A program made the position numbers and the translations under genes. DNA of 64,000 nucleotides, from the NCBI GenBank assembly GCA_028671895.1, contig JAPMAC010000207.1, positions 9,300,001 through 9,364,000 on the forward strand, in the 5' to 3' direction. Shown in pieces: positions 60,180-64,000 of this stretch. Positions within the stretch are counted from its first letter, which is position 1. Every line of letters begins with the position of its first letter. This DNA is from Oenanthe sinensis (lineage: Eukaryota; Streptophyta; Magnoliopsida; Apiales; Apiaceae). The notes under the pieces are model-generated. The model did no database searches and was not told the origin of the DNA. It saw only the letters and a program-made list of their open reading frames with translations.

Positions 60180-62960
60180 TCGTTCGAACTTGAAAATAAC
60201 TTGTAACTTCATTATTGACTCGTTTGAACATGGAAACAACTTGTAAACTCTTCTAGGACCATTCTTAGCTCTTTTGAACAAGAAAATAAATCGTAACAAT
60301 TTGAGGCTCATTCTTGACTCGTTCGAACTTCGAAACAACTTGTAGCTTCATTGTTGACTCGTTTGAACTTGGAAACAACTTGAAAACTCTTGTATGACCA
60401 TTCTTAGTTCTTTTGAACAAGAAAATAATTAGTAACAATTTGAGACTCATTCTTTACTCGTTCGAACTTGAAAATAACTTGTAACTTCATTATTGACTCG
60501 TTTGAACATGGAAACAACTTGTAAACTCTTCTAGGACCATTCTTAGCTCTTTTGAACAAGAAAATAAATCGTAACAATTTGAGGCTCATTCTTGACTCGT
60601 TCGAACTTGGAAACAACTTGTAGCTTCATTGTTGACTCGTTTGAACATGGAAACAAATTGAAAACTCTTCTAGGACCATTCTTAGCTCTTTTGAACAAGA
60701 AAACAAATCGTAACAATTTGAGACTCATTCTTTACTCGTTCGAACTTGAAAATAACTTGTAACTTCATTATTGACTCATTTGAACATGGAAACAACATGT
60801 AAACTCTTGTAGGACCATTCTTAGCTCTTTTGAATAAGAAAACAAATCGTAACAATTTGAGGCTCATTCTTGACTCGTTCGAACTTGGAAACAACTTGTA
60901 GCTTCATTGTTGACTCGTTTGAACATGGAAACGACCTGAAAACTCTTGTAGGACCATTTTTAGCTCTTTTGAACAAGAAAACAATTAGTAACAATTTGAG
61001 ACTCATTCTTTACTCGTTCGAACTTGAAAATAACTTGTAACTTCATTATTGACTCGTTTGAACATGGAAACAACATGTAAACTCTTGTAGGACCATTCTT
61101 AGCTCTTTTGAACAAGAAAATAAATCGTAACAATTTGAGGCTCATTCTTGACTCGTTCGAACTTGGAAACAACTTGTAGCTTCATTGTTGACTCGTTTGA
61201 ATTTAGAAACAACTTGAAAACTCTTGTATGACCATTCTTAGTTCTTTTGAACAAAAAAACAATTAGTAACAATTTGAGACTCATTCTTTACTCGTTCGAA
61301 CTTGAAAATAACTTGTAACTTCATTATTGACTCGTTTGAACATGGAAACAACTTGTAAACTTTTCTAGGACCATTCTTAGCTCTTTTGAACAAAAAAATA
61401 AATCGTAACAATTTGAGGCTCATTCTTGACTCGTTCGAACTTGGAAACAACTTGTAGCTTCATTGTTGACTCGTTTGAACTTGGAAACAACTTGAAAACT
61501 CTTGTATGACCATTCTTAGTTCTTTTGAACAAGAAAACAATTAGTAACAATTTGAGACTCATTCTTTACTCGTTCGAAGTTGAAAATAACTTGTAACTTC
61601 ATTATTGACTCATTTGAACATGGAAACAACATGTAAACTCTTGTAGGACCATTCTTAGCTCTTTTGAACAAGAAAATAAATCGTAACAATTTGAGGCTCA
61701 TTCTTGACTCGTTCGAACTTGGAAACAACTTGTAGCTTCATTGTTGACTCGTTTGAACTTGGAAACAACTTGAAAACTCTTGTATGACCATTCTTAGTTC
61801 TTTTGAACAAGAAAATAATTAGTAACAATTTGAGACTCATTCTTTACTCGTTCGAACTTGAAAATAACTTGTAACTTCATTATTGACTCGTTTGAACATG
61901 GAAACAACTTGTAAACTCTTCTAGGACCATTCTTAGCTCTTTTGAACAAGAAAATAAATCGTAACAATTTGAGGCTCATTCTTGACTCGTTCGAACTTCG
62001 AAACAACTTGTAGCTTCATTGTTGACTCGTTTGAACATGGAAACAAATTGAAAACTCTTCTAGGACCATTCTTAGCTCTTTTGAACAAGAAAACAAATCG
62101 TAACAATTTGAGACTCATTCTTTACTCGTTCGAACTTGAAAATAACTTGTAACTTCATTATTGACTCATTTGAACATGGAAACAACATGTAAACTCTTGT
62201 AGGACCATTCTTAGCTCTTTTGAATAAGAAAACAAATCGTAACAATTTGAGGCTCATTCTTGACTCGTTCGAACTTGGAAACAACTTGTAGCTTCATTGT
62301 TGACTCGTTTGAACATGGAAACGACCTGAAAACTCTTGTAGGACCATTTTTAGCTCTTTTGAACAAGAAAACAATTAGTAACAATTTGAGACTCATTCTT
62401 TACTCGTTCGAACTTGAAAATAACTTGTAACTTCATTATTGACTCGTTTGAACATGGAAACAACATGTAAACTCTTGTAGGACCATTCTTAGCTCTTTTG
62501 AACAAGAAAATAAATCGTAACAATTTGAGGCTCATTCTTGACTCGTTCGAACTTGGAAACAACTTGTAGCTTCATTGTTGACTCGTTTGAATTTGGAAAC
62601 AACTTGAAAACTCTTGTATGACCATTCTTAGTTCTTTTGAACAAGAAAACAATTAGTAACAATTTGAGACTCATTCTTTACTCGTTCGAACTTGAAAATA
62701 ACTTGTAACTTCATTATTGACTCGTTTGAACATGGAAACAACTTGTAAACTTTTCTAGGACCATTCTTAGCTCTTTTGAACAAAAAAATAAATCGTAACA
62801 ATTTGAGGCTCATTCTTGACTCGTTCGAACTTGGAAACAACTTGTAGCTTCATTGTTGACTCGTTTGAACTTGGAAACAACTTGAAAACTCTTGTATGAC
62901 CATTCTTAGTTCTTTTGAACAAGAAAACAATTAGTAACAATTTGAGACTCATTCTTTACT
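60180..62960 (+). repeat. 1390-bp higher-order satellite repeat, two tandem copies
   Basis: About 60.18-61.57 kb matches about 61.57-62.96 kb at an offset of 1390 bp (10 monomers). ACGACCTGAAAAC at about 60933 and 62323 is a shared rare mark. Boundaries are approximate. Confidence 0.78.
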
Positions 62961-64000
62961 CGTTCGAACTTGAAAATAACTTGTAACTTCATTATTGACT
63001 CGTTTGAACATGGAAACAACATGTAAACTCTTGTAGGACCATTCTTAGCTCTTTTGAACAAGAAAATAAATCGTAACAATTTGAGGCTCATTCTTGACTC
63101 GTTCGAACTTGGAAACAACTTGTAGCTTCATTGTTGACTCGTTTGAACTTGGAAACAACTTGAAAACTCTTGTATGACCATTCTTAGTTCTTTTGAACAA
63201 GTAAACAATTAGTAACAATTTGAGACTCATTCTTTACTCGTTCGAACTTGAAAATAACTTGTAACTTCATAATTGACTCGTTTGAACATGGAAACAACAT
63301 GTAAACTCTTGTAGGATCATTCTTAGCTCTTTTGAACAAGAAAATAAATCGTAACAATTTGAGGCTCATTCTTGACTCGTTCGAACTTGGAAACAACTTG
63401 TAGCTTCATTGTTGACTCGTTTGAACTTGGAAACAACTTGAAAACTCTTGTATGACCATTCTTAGTTCTTTTGAACAAGTAAACAATTAGTAACAATTTG
63501 AGACTCATTCTTTACTCGTTCGAACTTGAAAATAACTTGTAACTTCATTATTGACTCGTTTGAACATGGAAACAACTTGTAAACTCTTCTAGGACCATTC
63601 TTAGCTCTTTTGAACAAGAAAATAAATCGTAACAATTTGAGGCTCATTCTTGACTCGTTCGAACTTCGAAACAACTTGTAGCTTCATTGTTGACTCGTTT
63701 GAACATGGAAAAAACTTGAAAACTCTTGTAGGACCATTCTTAGCTCTTTTGAACAAGAAAACAATTAGTAACAATTTGAGACTCATTCTTAATTCGTTCG
63801 AACATGAAAATAACTTGTCACTTCATTATTGACTCGTTTGAACATGGAAACAAATTGAAAACTCTTCTAGGACCATTCTTAGCTCTTTTGAACAAGAAAA
63901 CAAATCGTAACAATTTGAGACTCATTCTTTACTCGTTCGAACTTGAAAATAACTTGTAACTTCATTATTGACTCATTTGAACATGGAAACAACATGTAAA

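Larger units (their letters stand above)
33059..64000. repeat. 139-bp satellite array, right block
   Basis: The satellite resumes at ATTAGTAACAATTTGAGACTC in the same orientation and monomer phase as the left block, and runs to the window end, about 223 monomers. The same two monomer types and many of the same variants are present. Variants more typical of this block include GTACATGGAAAC, AACGTGTAAAC, GGATCATTC and AAACACTTGTAGG. A 4-bp-short form, GGACCATTCCTC, occurs at about 48732, 51647 and 51782. No gene or other interspersed element is visible. Confidence 0.97.

Noticed and set aside
33174..63832. The same families of short frames in the right satellite, including a 151-codon one at 51516-51971
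   Set aside because: These are read-through frames made by 4-bp-short monomers. The protein is just the same monomer translated repeatedly.
1..64000. CRISPR array
   Set aside because: The repeats are 139 bp, contiguous and without unique spacers, in a plant nuclear context.
1..64000. tRNA or rRNA genes
   Set aside because: Apart from the primer site complementary to tRNA-Met and the GTTCGAAC word, no cloverleaf or rRNA segment was seen.

Overview
The window comes from the nuclear genome of a flowering plant. Two things show this. About 52 kb is one AT-rich, tandemly repeated satellite with a 139-bp monomer, and the remaining 11.8 kb is an endogenous plant pararetrovirus (Caulimoviridae) lying inside that satellite. 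I cannot name the species from the sequence. No host protein-coding gene, tRNA or rRNA is visible.

Layout. Positions 1-21296 and about 33059-64000 are the same satellite in the same orientation, roughly 153 and 223 monomers. Monomers tend to alternate between two types, giving a 278-bp dimer. Longer blocks have been duplicated recently, with offsets of 4447, 3752, 1806, 6254, 1807, 2915, 2224 and 1390 bp, nearly all multiples of 139 give or take a few small indels. The 139-bp monomer itself looks like an ancient trimer of 40-, 51- and 48-bp subunits. A less homogenised island lies at about 52.0-53.9 kb.

The viral insert (about 21293-33058) is read entirely on the minus strand. In viral order, from high to low coordinates, it holds: the 3' end of an aphid-transmission-factor-like gene (ORF II), a virion-associated protein gene (ORF III), a coat protein gene (ORF IV) broken by one in-frame stop, an intact protease/reverse transcriptase/RNase H polymerase (ORF V), and the translational transactivator/inclusion-body gene (ORF VI, TAV). 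The large intergenic region follows, with a 35S-type TATA box and poly(A) signal. The segment 3' pol - TAV - intergenic region - tRNA-Met primer-binding site is then present in two more head-to-tail copies with a period of exactly 2784 bp. Movement protein, ORF VII and most of ORF II are absent, so the locus is not a complete genome. Gene content, the ATGA stop/start overlaps and the protein motifs fit the genus Caulimovirus or a close relative.

The most interesting structure is the repeat joint. In each of the two truncated copies the primer-binding site is fused to the middle of pol through a shared CAGAG, and the fusion puts a leader ATG in frame with the RNase H domain. The repeat unit covers the stretch that minus-strand reverse transcription copies first, which suggests capture of truncated replication products or of a 2.8-kb defective circle. 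The coding copies are nearly identical and mostly open, so the insertion looks young.
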